Assembly (NCBI GenBank): GCA_043743105.1
Contig: JAYTXD010000043.1
Location: 1-53,192, forward strand
Length of the DNA: 53,192 nt
DNA from: RYN-417 sp043743105
Lineage (GTDB): Bacteria > Patescibacteriota > Saccharimonadia > Saccharimonadales > JACDBH01
Reading direction: 5' to 3'
The notes under the pieces are model-generated. The model was not told the origin of the DNA. It did not search any database and was given only the letters and a program-made list of their open reading frames with translations. The position numbers were made by a program, and so were the translations under genes. This document shows positions 1-7,727 of this stretch, in pieces. Every line of letters starts with the position of its first letter. The stretch's first letter is position 1.

Positions 1-1331
1 TATGGCACGTTAATGTAACTTCCAAAAAAGAAGTATTGAATTAAAAAGGCGGTGCCAAGGCAAAAGAGTGCGGTATAAAGTGGCGCCTGTTTGTGGCCCC
101 AAAAGCGCTTTAAAAAGACGTGTAATGCGGTGTAGCTCAATAGTACAAAGGCGCCAAGTCCTAAAATACCTAACTCGCTTAGTATCAAAATATAAAAAAC
201 ATATACGGTGAGGTTATTAGGAGCAGCTGTATTTATATGACGTACTACAAACGGCCCTAGGTTGCCAGCGCCAACACCAAGGACTTGCGTGTAAGTACTA
301 TAGCCCCACGCCTTAAGACTTAAATGCGCTGCATTAAGCCTATCTTGCCCAGAAGCTTTCACGAGGCCGGCTGGTGTAAAGCTACCACGGTCTGCTTTGC
401 TCGCAGGTAATTTTATCAGACCCACACTTGCCTGCTGTACTAGGCTACGGAATGTTTTATAAGCAATATCGGGTGTGCTACGGTAGCGATAACTTGCAGC
501 CCCAATAAGCAGCCCCATAACCGTAACACTGAGCACAGCAAAAATAAACGCATGTTTTGCTATAGTCTGTAAGCGAATTTGTTTTTGCATAAGTAGTAAA
601 ACAAAAAACAAGATAGTACCCAGTCCGAGTGCCATAAATGCTCCGCGCGAAAAAGTAAGGCCAATGCTAACTAATACGGCCAACGTTGATCCTAGTGCAA
701 GGCGAGCGCGCGTATGATAAAAGGCACCCATACTTACAAAGAAATATAAAAGTAGGGCGTTTGCATAAAACTGGGGCTCGGCCGCAAAGCCGCTAATGCG
801 CGGAAAGCCAAATACCGCCGAGCTGCAGTTGGCACACAGTAGCCCAAACGTTTGGTGACCAAAGCCCGCAAATAAAAACTGCACAATCCCCACTGCCCCA
901 TAAATACAACCTGCCACAAGGACTGCTTTAAGAAGCCGTGGATACGCTTTGGGGGGTAGTTCATTAGCAACATACCACCAAGCGCTTAGGAGCAAGCCTA
1001 TGAGTAGTAGTATAGAAGTAATCAAAAGAGCAGAACGGGCCTTATATAGCGCCGTAATAACACCCAGGACGGATACTAGTACCAGTATTGTAGTACTAAT
1101 GAGAGTTGTTCTAGATTGTTTGTAGAGACTAGGCAATGATCTATAAAGTGACGGTAGCGAAAAAAGCACAAATAACAGGGACACGAGAGGATAAAAACCA
1201 ACCCTAAAAGCACTGAAGTTGAATAATGGCGTAGCTATAGACGGATACTTTGACAGTGGCGCCGTTACAAGAAGGGTGGTAAACAGCCAAAAACGAATAG
1301 TGCGAGGGTTAACGTGTTTGATAGAAGTCAT
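1..1331 (-). CDS. O-antigen ligase / Wzy-like polytopic membrane protein (C-terminus cut by window edge)
   Basis: The minus-strand frame opens at the ATG at 1331 (MTSIKHVNPRTIRFW) and stays open to base 1, giving at least 443 residues of mostly hydrophobic segments with short polar loops. A central stretch reading PRISGFAAEPQFYANAL, followed by a helix ending in TFSRGAFMALG, matches the pattern of the O-antigen ligase/Wzy family, which polymerises or transfers lipid-linked glycans at the outer face of the membrane. It is divergent from the gtrA-like gene at 1383, fitting a surface-polysaccharide locus that continues left of the window. The substrate cannot be read from the sequence. Confidence 0.75.
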   Translation of the reverse strand, partial: MTSIKHVNPRTIRFWLFTTLLVTAPLSKYPSIATPLFNFSAFRVGFYPLVSLLFVLFSLPSLYRSLPSLYKQSRTTLISTTILVLVSVLGVITALYKARSALLITSILLLIGLLLSAWWYVANELPPKAYPRLLKAVLVAGCIYGAVGIVQFLFAGFGHQTFGLLCANCSSAVFGFPRISGFAAEPQFYANALLLYFFVSMGAFYHTRARLALGSTLAVLVSIGLTFSRGAFMALGLGTILFFVLLLMQKQIRLQTIAKHAFIFAVLSVTVMGLLIGAASYRYRSTPDIAYKTFRSLVQQASVGLIKLPASKADRGSFTPAGLVKASGQDRLNAAHLSLKAWGYSTYTQVLGVGAGNLGPFVVRHINTAAPNNLTVYVFYILILSELGILGLGAFVLLSYTALHVFLKRFWGHKQAPLYTALFCLGTAFLIQYFFFGSYINVP

Positions 1332-1382
1332 TGTATCCCAAGCGTACAACCATATGCTAACATTAGATAACCGTAAGCACTC

Positions 1383-1853
1383 ATGAAATCGTCTAGAACC
1401 ACGAAAAAATCCAAAGCTGCCCAAAAGCGCAAAAAGCGGCTTATCATACAGTTTGTTGAATATATGATAAGCGGTGGCGCTTATTTTTGGACGGGCTATT
1501 TCATCTTTTTTGCCGCCGACAAAGGGCTCCACCTTAGTTTATGGTGGGCTAAGCTAGCGGCAAATATTGCTGGGTGGATCATCAATTATCTACTCCAGCG
1601 CTTCTGGGTATTTAAAAATCCTCATCTTAAAGAACATCTTGCAAAGACAAACGCGCGCTATATATTTATTACACTCGTAGATTTTGTGCTGGACTATCTG
1701 ATTGTTGCCATGCTTAAGAGCGCCGGGCTGACCCCGTATCTTGGCCAGTTCGTATCAAGCGGCTTCTTTACGATATGGAACTATTTCTGGTACCGTTTTT
1801 GGGTATTTCCAGAGAGCCATAAAAAAGGCATTAAACCGCGGAGGAAGCGATGA
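1383..1853 (+). CDS. GtrA-family membrane protein
   Basis: A 156-aa protein with a basic N-terminus (RTTKKSKAAQKRKKR) and four predicted membrane helices, the usual size and layout of GtrA/DPMS-like proteins. The repeated aromatic signature (INYLLQRFWVF, then WNYFWYRFWVF) is typical of the family. GtrA proteins are thought to help flip or transfer polyprenyl-linked sugars for surface glycans. It is divergent from the O-antigen-ligase-like gene and its stop overlaps the next start by ATGA, so it is probably cotranscribed with the LexA-HTH gene. Confidence 0.85.
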   Translation: MKSSRTTKKSKAAQKRKKRLIIQFVEYMISGGAYFWTGYFIFFAADKGLHLSLWWAKLAANIAGWIINYLLQRFWVFKNPHLKEHLAKTNARYIFITLVDFVLDYLIVAMLKSAGLTPYLGQFVSSGFFTIWNYFWYRFWVFPESHKKGIKPRRKR

Positions 1854-2323
1854 GTTCAATGGAAGTTAATGCAGTACGGCCAACAAAAAAACAGCGAGAG
1901 CTGCTAGGCTTTATAGAGTCGTTTATAAAAGAAAACGGCTACAGCCCCAGCTACCGCGAAATTATGAACGGCCTCGGTTATACATCGGTAGCCACGGTTG
2001 CCCTGCATGTCAATAACCTTATTAAGCGTGGGCACTTGCGCAAGCGCGACCGCTCAGCCAGGTCGCTTGAAGTCGTGGGGGTCGATCTGGGGTTAGGCGA
2101 CAAAGCTGCATCTATTCTGGAGCATGAAGCGAAATGGCTTGTAGCACAAGTCCACGCGCTTTTAAACGAACTTGAAGCCAGTACTGGGCCCGCTTTAAAA
2201 AAACTTGATGACGCTTATGTATTAATTGGTGCCCTGCATGTGCTGGGGCTGGATGATGCAGTACGGTCATTGGTACCACGGCTCTCCGCAATAAAAGTTC
2301 AAGCCGATGGACAAAATTTGTAG
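1850..2323 (+). CDS. LexA-type winged-helix DNA-binding protein lacking the S24 protease domain
   Basis: Residues 10-70 match the LexA DNA-binding domain (TKKQRELLGFIESF, GYSPSYREI, SVATVALHVNNLIKRG). The remaining 85 residues are helical and show no Ser-Lys peptidase S24 motif, so RecA-stimulated self-cleavage as in true LexA is not expected. The start at 1850 has GGAGG seven bases upstream and overlaps the gtrA stop. It is probably a small repressor; its targets are unknown. A duplicated lexA that lost its protease is one explanation, a distinct HTH family another. Confidence 0.7.
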   Translation: MSSMEVNAVRPTKKQRELLGFIESFIKENGYSPSYREIMNGLGYTSVATVALHVNNLIKRGHLRKRDRSARSLEVVGVDLGLGDKAASILEHEAKWLVAQVHALLNELEASTGPALKKLDDAYVLIGALHVLGLDDAVRSLVPRLSAIKVQADGQNL

Positions 2324-2342
2324 GTTGTTCCATTATTAATAA

Positions 2343-3443
2343 ATGATTGATTCGCTCACCACTCATGCACAGACCGAAATAACTGAAGCACTCTATAATT
2401 CCGCAGCGGTATTATCCGAAAATTCAGCTGGAGTTTTTCACGCCTACGAGCCAGACTTTAAAAGATTTGGGTATCAAAGCTTATCCGCAAACCCGCATCA
2501 CTTTCGCCTTAAGGGTGCGCCACTTGATGTTGATACGGCAAACAACTTAGCAACGGTGGTCGATAACCGATATAAAGAGTTGCCGAACGCTATAGCACGG
2601 TATGATGAAACTACGGGCCGTGTGGCACGGGTTGGGAGTATATTAGAAAGCGGTCAGAATGTAATTTTGGGTGGGGAGCATGGTGAGCTAGTCGATGTAC
2701 CCCTCGGGCTCTTAGGTATTTCTAATTATTTACGGCGCCAGAATGTGGCTCACCGTTCGGCTATGATTGTTAGCAAGGCAATTGACTACCTCGGCGTAAA
2801 CTTAGATGCTTTTAATGCCCCACAAGAACTTATAGAAGTGTATTTAACAGGTCTAGGTATACCAATCGAGCCAGATAATACGGTTACGGTACGCAACTTT
2901 TTGCGGGTAGCTGCCGACAGAATATATTTTACGGTACCCTCCACCCAAACTTTTGCCGATATACGCAAAGTGCAGCAAACAGGTATAAAACAGTTCAATA
3001 GTCTGGTACTTCATAATGTTAAAAGCGATATGAGCAGACGGGGTATTCGTCACAGCCCTCCAATGTTACTTGATGTTGCCCTGCCTGGTACGGTTACTAA
3101 AAATCTAAACCTGTCGGTGTACGCCCAGGGGGCGGGGCTCGAAGGTAATTATGTAACTATCCCCCCAGAATTTTCTTATGAACCAGACGATATGGTGGAG
3201 GTAATCGGTCATATAAATTCCGGTATTACAGACATAACCAAAGAAGCACTATTGTATGTAATGTCGCTACGCCTGCACGCCACACGGCCTCAGGTGTCTA
3301 TTTCCGATGAGTTTTTCTATGTTGAAGATAAAGATGATGTAAATAAAGTTGCTGCTTCTCTTTTGGCACTAGTTCAAGGCTTGGATCCAGATACCAAAAT
3401 TATCTACGATCGTAAAGGTAACCTCCCGCTTATTCGTAAATAA
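2343..3443 (+). CDS. Uncharacterised 366-aa protein, possible PlsC-like acyltransferase
   Basis: I do not recognise the family with certainty. Around residue 110 there is GQNVILGGEHGELVD, which contains HX4D (HGELVD), the catalytic signature of glycerolipid acyltransferases, in the usual setting after a hydrophobic strand. The following stretch (SAMIVSKAIDYLGVN) could be the next strand. No clear membrane helix is visible. It follows the LexA-HTH gene by 19 bp with no good Shine-Dalgarno sequence. If it is an acyltransferase it would work in phospholipid acylation, which would be notable in an organism expected to scavenge lipids. This is a motif-based inference only. Confidence 0.45.
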   Translation: MIDSLTTHAQTEITEALYNSAAVLSENSAGVFHAYEPDFKRFGYQSLSANPHHFRLKGAPLDVDTANNLATVVDNRYKELPNAIARYDETTGRVARVGSILESGQNVILGGEHGELVDVPLGLLGISNYLRRQNVAHRSAMIVSKAIDYLGVNLDAFNAPQELIEVYLTGLGIPIEPDNTVTVRNFLRVAADRIYFTVPSTQTFADIRKVQQTGIKQFNSLVLHNVKSDMSRRGIRHSPPMLLDVALPGTVTKNLNLSVYAQGAGLEGNYVTIPPEFSYEPDDMVEVIGHINSGITDITKEALLYVMSLRLHATRPQVSISDEFFYVEDKDDVNKVAASLLALVQGLDPDTKIIYDRKGNLPLIRK

Positions 3444-3454
3444 GAATCTATAGG

Positions 3455-3483
3455 TTGACGATTAACAGATTAAACCATATAAT
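3455..3483 (+). promoter_or_regulatory. Sigma70-type promoter of tRNA-Asn
   Basis: TTGACG at 3455-3460 and TATAAT at 3478-3483 are 17 bp apart, an almost perfect housekeeping promoter. The tRNA 5' end is 24 bp downstream. A palindrome GTACGTAC lies in between. Confidence 0.8.
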
Positions 3484-3506
3484 CTCAATCTGTACGTACC
3501 ATATAT

Positions 3507-3581
3507 TCCGACTTAGCTCAGTGGTAGAGCGGGACGCTGTTAACGTCTAGGTCGCTGGTTCGAGCCCAGCAGTCGGAGCCA
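3507..3581 (+). tRNA. tRNA-Asn (anticodon GTT), CCA encoded
   Basis: The acceptor arms TCCGACT (3507-3513) and AGTCGGA (3571-3577) pair perfectly. The anticodon stem GGACG/CGTCT carries the loop CTGTTAA, giving anticodon GTT. The T arm contains GGTTCGAGCCC. A discriminator G and genomically encoded CCA follow. It has its own promoter, and a duplicated tRNA 3' end lies 1.4 kb downstream, beyond the first fic gene. Confidence 0.95.
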
Positions 3582-3645
3582 GAGCAAGCAGAGAAATAGG
3601 TAGACCAGGTTCCCAGACCTGTCCCTAACTTCTCTCCTTGGTCAG
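3579..3645 (+). other. Structured element directly abutting the tRNA-Asn CCA end (copy A)
   Basis: Just after the tRNA, AGCAAGCAGAGAA can pair with TTCTCTCCTTG about 40 bases later, enclosing an inner hairpin CAGGT...ACCTG. The same arrangement, with sequence changes that mostly keep the pairing, follows the tRNA fragment at 4980-5009. It may be a conserved processing or attachment-site structure. Its function is unknown. Confidence 0.45.
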
Positions 3646-3684
3646 ACAAAATGCTAATTTACAGTTTGTAAGTTACAAATGTTG

Positions 3685-3716
3685 GAACCGTCCGAAAGGG
3701 CGGTTCTTTCATTTTA
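3685..3716 (+). terminator. Rho-independent terminator after tRNA-Asn
   Basis: GAACCGTCC (3685-3693), loop GAAA, GGGCGGTTC (3698-3706), then a T-rich run. A diverged copy lies at 5108-5144. Confidence 0.8.
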
Positions 3717-3871
3717 CCCTTGTAATTAAGTTCTAACCCAGTCGCTCCCCTCCTGAAGAAGCAAGCAGGTGAAAAGCTGACTTGGTTCCTAGACCTGACT
3801 CATTCAAGTTATGTCATAATTATTGGCACGATTTTGGCACAATATTATCTAAGTTATGCTAAAATGGACGT

Positions 3872-4918
3872 ATGTACAGGCCAAATTTTACTATCACAAA
3901 TGAGTTACTTAGCAAAGTTACTGAAATTGAGTCGCTACGGACCAAAGTCGTTAGTAGTTACATTCTACCTGAACGTGAGATAGAAATGCGCTATAGGGCT
4001 AGTATCGAGGCTACTCATAGCTCCACATCAATCGAAGGAAATCCCTTAAATCTCAAGCAAGTGGAGAGAGTTTTGGTTGAAGGTAAAGAGCTAACGCGAC
4101 ACCAATATGCAGAAATGGAGGTGAAAAATTATAAAAAAGCGCTTGATTTCATCGAAAGACGCAAAACGGATAACACCCCAATTACACTTAGCGATATTTT
4201 GACTATTCACAAATTGGTTGCTGATCAGCTTTTACCAGCTAAAAAAGTAGGTGCGTTACGGGAAAACCTCATTTATATTACAGATCAAGATAACATCACT
4301 GTCTATGAAGGTCCTGACGTCGATATCCTCAAGCATGAAATCGATGAATTGTTGGAGTGGCTCAAGGATAGCAACAACATTCATCCCGTGATAGCAGCTG
4401 CAATTTTGCACTATCAATTTGTTTCAATTCACCCACTAGCTGATGGTAATGGCCGAACGACGCGTCTGCTTACTAGTCTATACCTGGGCATGAGAGACTA
4501 CGATATGCGTAGTTCACTGGTTCTCGAATCGTATTATTCAGTGGATAAGCAAGCCTACTATGATGCACTCAGTCTAGCCAATAATTACACGAGTCGCAAG
4601 ATTGCAGAGCTTAATCCCTGGCTAGACTATTTTGTTTCTGGCTTCTTATCGTCAGCAAAAGTTTTAGCTATTGAAGTGGCTGCGCTATCTGGACTTGCTG
4701 TAGGTCTCGATAGAATAAAAATCACTAAATCAGAATCTGATATTCTCGGCTACGCGAATCAATTTGGTTCGATATCATTATCTGATGCAACGGAAATATT
4801 AGTCGGTGCCTCAAAGCGCACTGTCCAGCGCCGTCTCATGAAACTCGTTGGTGATGGCTATCTTGAAATTAAGGGTAATGCCCGCAATACAAAATATATT
4901 TGGAAAAATAAATCGTGA
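3872..4918 (+). CDS. Fic-family protein (class II) with C-terminal winged helix
   Basis: This 348-aa protein has the N-terminal inhibitory helix STSIEGN (motif S/T-x3-E-G/N, residues ~51-57), which marks class II Fic proteins, the FIC core HPLADGNGRTTR near residue 190 (His base, Gly-Asn-Gly anion site), and a C-terminal winged helix (SKRTVQRRLMKLVGDGYLEI). Fic enzymes usually transfer AMP or another phospho-moiety to Ser/Thr/Tyr of a target, and with a winged helix the gene is often autoregulated. TAAAAT at 3860-3865 ends 6 nt before the ATG, so the mRNA is probably leaderless. The gene lies between tRNA-Asn and a tRNA 3'-end fragment, as expected for a small integrated unit. Confidence 0.9.
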   Translation: MYRPNFTITNELLSKVTEIESLRTKVVSSYILPEREIEMRYRASIEATHSSTSIEGNPLNLKQVERVLVEGKELTRHQYAEMEVKNYKKALDFIERRKTDNTPITLSDILTIHKLVADQLLPAKKVGALRENLIYITDQDNITVYEGPDVDILKHEIDELLEWLKDSNNIHPVIAAAILHYQFVSIHPLADGNGRTTRLLTSLYLGMRDYDMRSSLVLESYYSVDKQAYYDALSLANNYTSRKIAELNPWLDYFVSGFLSSAKVLAIEVAALSGLAVGLDRIKITKSESDILGYANQFGSISLSDATEILVGASKRTVQRRLMKLVGDGYLEIKGNARNTKYIWKNKS

Positions 4919-4979
4919 AACTTGACAGTCAACAGAAGCAAGCTAGTATCAAGTGAGCCTAGAAATATGGTGGAAGAAA

Positions 4980-5009
4980 TGTATGGTTCGAATCCAGTTC
5001 CCGGAGCCA
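4980..5009 (+). pseudogene. tRNA 3'-end fragment (T loop to CCA), att-like remnant
   Basis: GGTTCGAATCC (4985-4995) followed by TTCCCGGAGCCA looks like the T loop, acceptor 3' strand, discriminator G and CCA of a tRNA, but no D or anticodon arm precedes it. The T stem is broken (TATGG against CCAGT). The acceptor strand TCCCGGA differs from tRNA-Asn at 3507, so this is either a diverged copy or the end of another tRNA-Asn-like gene. It is followed by a second copy of the tRNA-Asn downstream hairpin and terminator. Confidence 0.6.
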
Positions 5010-5067
5010 GACCAAGCAGAGAAAAGTGCAGACCTAGTTCCTAGACCTGCCGCTAACTTCTCTCCCT
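5009..5067 (+). repeat. Structured tRNA-downstream element, copy B
   Basis: GACCAAGCAGAGAA (5010-5023) can pair with TTCTCTCCCTGGTC about 40 bases later, a 14-bp stem with a few mismatches. Together with the terminator at 5108 and the text up to about 5215 it is a diverged duplicate of 3579-3800. No convincing gene lies in 4919-5214. Confidence 0.5.
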
Positions 5068-5107
5068 GGTCTTCCAAGATTAATCGAACGTGTAAAACGT
5101 ACTACAT

Positions 5108-5144
5108 GAAAGAACCGTCCAAAAGGACGGTTCTTTCATTTCAC
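5108..5144 (+). terminator. Rho-independent terminator (duplicate of 3685-3716)
   Basis: A 13-bp perfect stem: GAAAGAACCGTCC (5108-5120), loop AAAA, GGACGGTTCTTTC (5125-5137), then ATTT. It works on either strand and could also end minus-strand transcription arriving from the gene at 5215. Confidence 0.75.
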
Positions 5145-5214
5145 CCCTGTAAATTAGTACTAACCCAGCCCCTGCCTTCCTGAAAGATCAGTCAGACGAA
5201 AAGCAGACCTGTTT

Positions 5215-5943
5215 CTAGTCTTCACAATAAGGGCGTGGGTATACGTATCCCAGCTCTGCTATCTCCCAAAAATCAGCATGTGGCTTTTTACTAACTGTAA
5301 TCATGTTTATGATGTCGCCAATTTCGAGCAGCGCAAGGCTAGTATCATCTAGCTTAACTGGCCCAATCTCGCTAGACTCGTCCGTAAGGTATTTACCATA
5401 AACAAAACCAGCCTCAACTCGCTCAATGCTAACGTATCCGACGTCTTTCAAGACCTGATCTTGTGCATCCTGTCTAAGCTGGGAAAGTTTTTCTGCTTGC
5501 TGTTTTTTGGACAACTTCATCAACCTATCAATCTCGCCTTCTGTCGCTTGGTACAGGCTATCCTCCAGCTTAGATATTCTCGGGTACTGCTTGCGGTAGT
5601 GTATTGCCATCTTTTTAATTTCACTTGCATTAGATTTGTCGTACAACCCCCTATTGGCCAAGTAGCTAAAGAAGGCTGCAGTAGAAATTGCGGTATTAAC
5701 TCGAAGGGTTGTGCCGTCCATAAATTTTCTGATCACAAAATAACTGAATACGTGATCTATGTCTGCAGGCTCAATATCTTCTGGTAATACTGCTCCCGAA
5801 TGACTTGCCTCAAAGTAATTACTTAAAAATAGCGATAAGGGCTCGATACCATTTGCGTATCGTATATATGTGCCGGGTGATACGGTCTTTCGTTCTAACA
5901 AAAACGTCTTTATGAGCTGTTTTATACTGATCTGCTTGCTCAT
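5215..5943 (-). CDS. Integrase SAM-like (core-binding) domain protein without recombinase catalytic domain
   Basis: A 242-aa protein. Residues ~3-110 (ISIKQLIKTFLLERKTVSPG ... STAAFFSYLANRGLY) resemble the N-terminal core-binding domain of tyrosine recombinases. The R-H-x-x-R-H-Y catalytic domain is absent; the rest is a Lys/Gln-rich helix and an unrecognised beta-rich C-terminus. The start at 5943 was chosen because GGGAGG precedes it and ATGA overlaps the fic stop, meaning translational coupling. It could be a degenerate integrase, a DNA-binding partner or an antitoxin of the upstream fic gene. The coupling favours a partner role, but this is inference. Confidence 0.55.
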   Translation of the reverse strand: MSKQISIKQLIKTFLLERKTVSPGTYIRYANGIEPLSLFLSNYFEASHSGAVLPEDIEPADIDHVFSYFVIRKFMDGTTLRVNTAISTAAFFSYLANRGLYDKSNASEIKKMAIHYRKQYPRISKLEDSLYQATEGEIDRLMKLSKKQQAEKLSQLRQDAQDQVLKDVGYVSIERVEAGFVYGKYLTDESSEIGPVKLDDTSLALLEIGDIINMITVSKKPHADFWEIAELGYVYPRPYCED

Positions 5944-6919
5944 ATAGCCTCCCATCGTCCTGTCTTGTCAGATCCAGATCTTTGTATCAAGTTTCGTTCT
6001 TTAAGTTTGGCTACGGTACGCTGAACGGTCTTTGGTGTTTTGCTAACCACTGACGCAATGTCAGCATATGTCGCGTATGGGTTGGCAGTGATAGCATTAA
6101 GGACAGCTTGCTCCGTACTGCTGAGTGGAGCACCGATTGGTTTTCCAACTACACCTTGATGTTCTTTGAACTCGGCTACTGCTTGGGCAAGAGCTTCCAG
6201 CATGAACTCTGCAAATATCGCGCTGTTGGTTCTTTTGGTCGAGCGATGAATCGCATCGTAGTACTCGGCTTGGCGATCTGCAACGATCGTTTCAACTGGC
6301 AGCCAACCGAAAACGGGATTTTCCTGATAGAGCAGCAGCGTCTGCCACATGCGTCCAATGCGACCATTTCCATCTGAAAATGGGTGTATGAATTCAAATT
6401 CGTAATGAAAGATGCACGATTTTATGATTTGCGGTAAATCAGTACTTTTTGCCCAGTCTAATAATTGTTCGACTAATTTTGGTACTTGGTCGGCAGGAGA
6501 GGCAACATGAATCGGAATATCTCCGGCAAACACGCCAACACCACCCTTACGGAATACACCTGATTCTTTAACAGTGTCGCTAGTCATCAGACCATGTTGC
6601 TTTAGTAGGTCTTTGGCGCTATATGGGTCGCAGTCGAGCAGGCTATTGTATGCAGCCAAGGCATTTTTTACTTCTGAATATCGCGCAAAGGACCGACAAC
6701 AGTTCTGCCATCTATAACGTCCGCCACCTGTTCTAGGCTTAGTGAATTCGCTTCTATATAAAGTGATGATCGAATTGTCTTAATGCGGTTTTCGCGGCGC
6801 AAATGAGGAGCAAGCACTTGCTCACGAATAATATTAATCCGCTCAAGATCCTGAGCAATTTTGAAAACTAGACTAGTAATCTTGGGTGTCAATTTATAGA
6901 TTGGCGTGTAATCATCCAT
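5940..6919 (-). pseudogene. Fic-family gene split by a one-base frameshift
   Basis: The first 83 codons (6919-6668) encode the start of a class II Fic protein with inhibitory helix SSLYIEAN and the conserved GRTVVGPLRDIQ. The frame then hits TAA, while EVKNALAAYN, the normal continuation, is in the next frame. Adding one base at about 6670 restores a ~326-aa protein with FIC motif HPFSDGNGRIGR and a C-terminal winged helix (TPKTVQRTVAKLKERNL). TATAGT (6931-6926) ends 6 nt before the ATG. The change could be a true inactivating deletion, an assembly error or recoding. Its stop overlaps the start of the SAM-like gene. Confidence 0.8.
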
Positions 6920-6939
6920 ATCTATACTATACCACGTTA

Positions 6940-6979
6940 TGTCCTACAAATGTCCTTGTAAATGTCTCCCTAATTGTCC
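6940..6979 (-). promoter_or_regulatory. Helically phased TGTCC repeats upstream of the fic promoter
   Basis: TGTCC/TGTCT occurs at 6940, 6951, 6963 and 6975, spaced 11, 12 and 12 bp, about one turn of DNA each. The array begins 9 bp upstream of the fic -10 box (6926-6931) and covers the -35 region, as an operator array would. Further GTGTC/GACAC hairpins (for example GAGACAC...GTGTCTC) follow up to about 7100. Confidence 0.35.
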
Positions 6980-7198
6980 ACATTGACCGTGAAAAGTGCG
7001 GGTATTGTTCGGTAAATAGCCCACTAAATTCGACTAAAAACGAGACACTTCAAATATGTGCGTTTCGTGTCTCATTTGTCTCGTCTTGTGTCACGCGACA
7101 CCTGTAATAGTTCCGTGACCTGTATGGGGAGCCAATAGCACATTTATACAGCGAGTCCAGTAAGTATTCAAGTTACCATACTTTGTTAATATAGATTG

Positions 7199-7609
7199 AT
7201 GACTAATTTATTCGTCTACGGATCGCTCATGAACGATGAAATTGTGTATGCCCTTACAAGTTCTACTTTTAAGAAGACGCCTGCTGTACTCAAAGGCTAC
7301 TTTGTAGCAAAGCTTGTTAATAAGGCCACCCCCGGAATGGTTAGAGAAAAAAGCTCAATGGCCAAGGGACAAATTTTATTGAACATTGATAATGAAGCAC
7401 TCAGAACTATATGCGAGTGGGAGGGGTGTAGCTATAAACTTATAGACGTAACACCAGGTGACTTTCTGCAGGACTGCGTTTCGTTTCTATGGTTAGGCGA
7501 TACGCTCGGCGAAGAGTGGAGTAACGAAACGTTCAGACAGGAAAGCCTGAACTGGTATTTAGAAACTGATATTCCAAATTTTCTAAGAAGCACTACCGAA
7601 AGTTCGTGA
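7199..7609 (+). CDS. Gamma-glutamylcyclotransferase (AIG2/GGCT)-like protein
   Basis: A 136-aa protein starting LFVYGSLM, the substrate-binding signature of the GGCT/AIG2 fold. The later CEWEGCSYKL provides a possible catalytic Glu. Family members cleave gamma-glutamyl amines or amino acids to 5-oxoproline, but many accessory-genome members have unknown substrates. ATG 7199 is preferred over the TTG at 7196; TAATAT at 7187-7192 is 6 nt upstream, so it is probably leaderless. It sits between two fic genes in the island and may be cargo. Confidence 0.8.
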   Translation: MTNLFVYGSLMNDEIVYALTSSTFKKTPAVLKGYFVAKLVNKATPGMVREKSSMAKGQILLNIDNEALRTICEWEGCSYKLIDVTPGDFLQDCVSFLWLGDTLGEEWSNETFRQESLNWYLETDIPNFLRSTTESS

Positions 7610-7727
7610 CCCGCATACGGAGTCAAAATACTTACACTTAAAAGACTTTTGTAGAAATCTTTAATTCTACCCATGAAACAGAGGTGATAATTACAAAATT
7701 AAGACTATTTTCTGATATAATATAGAT

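Noticed and set aside
4980..5009. Exact attR copy of tRNA-Asn at 3507
   Set aside because: The acceptor strand (TCCCGGA) differs from that of the intact tRNA (AGTCGGA), so a simple att duplication is not proven; I report it only as an att-like remnant.
4953..5183. 76-aa plus-strand frame over the tRNA fragment and terminator
   Set aside because: It crosses a tRNA 3' end, a hairpin and a terminator, and its protein has no gene-like composition.
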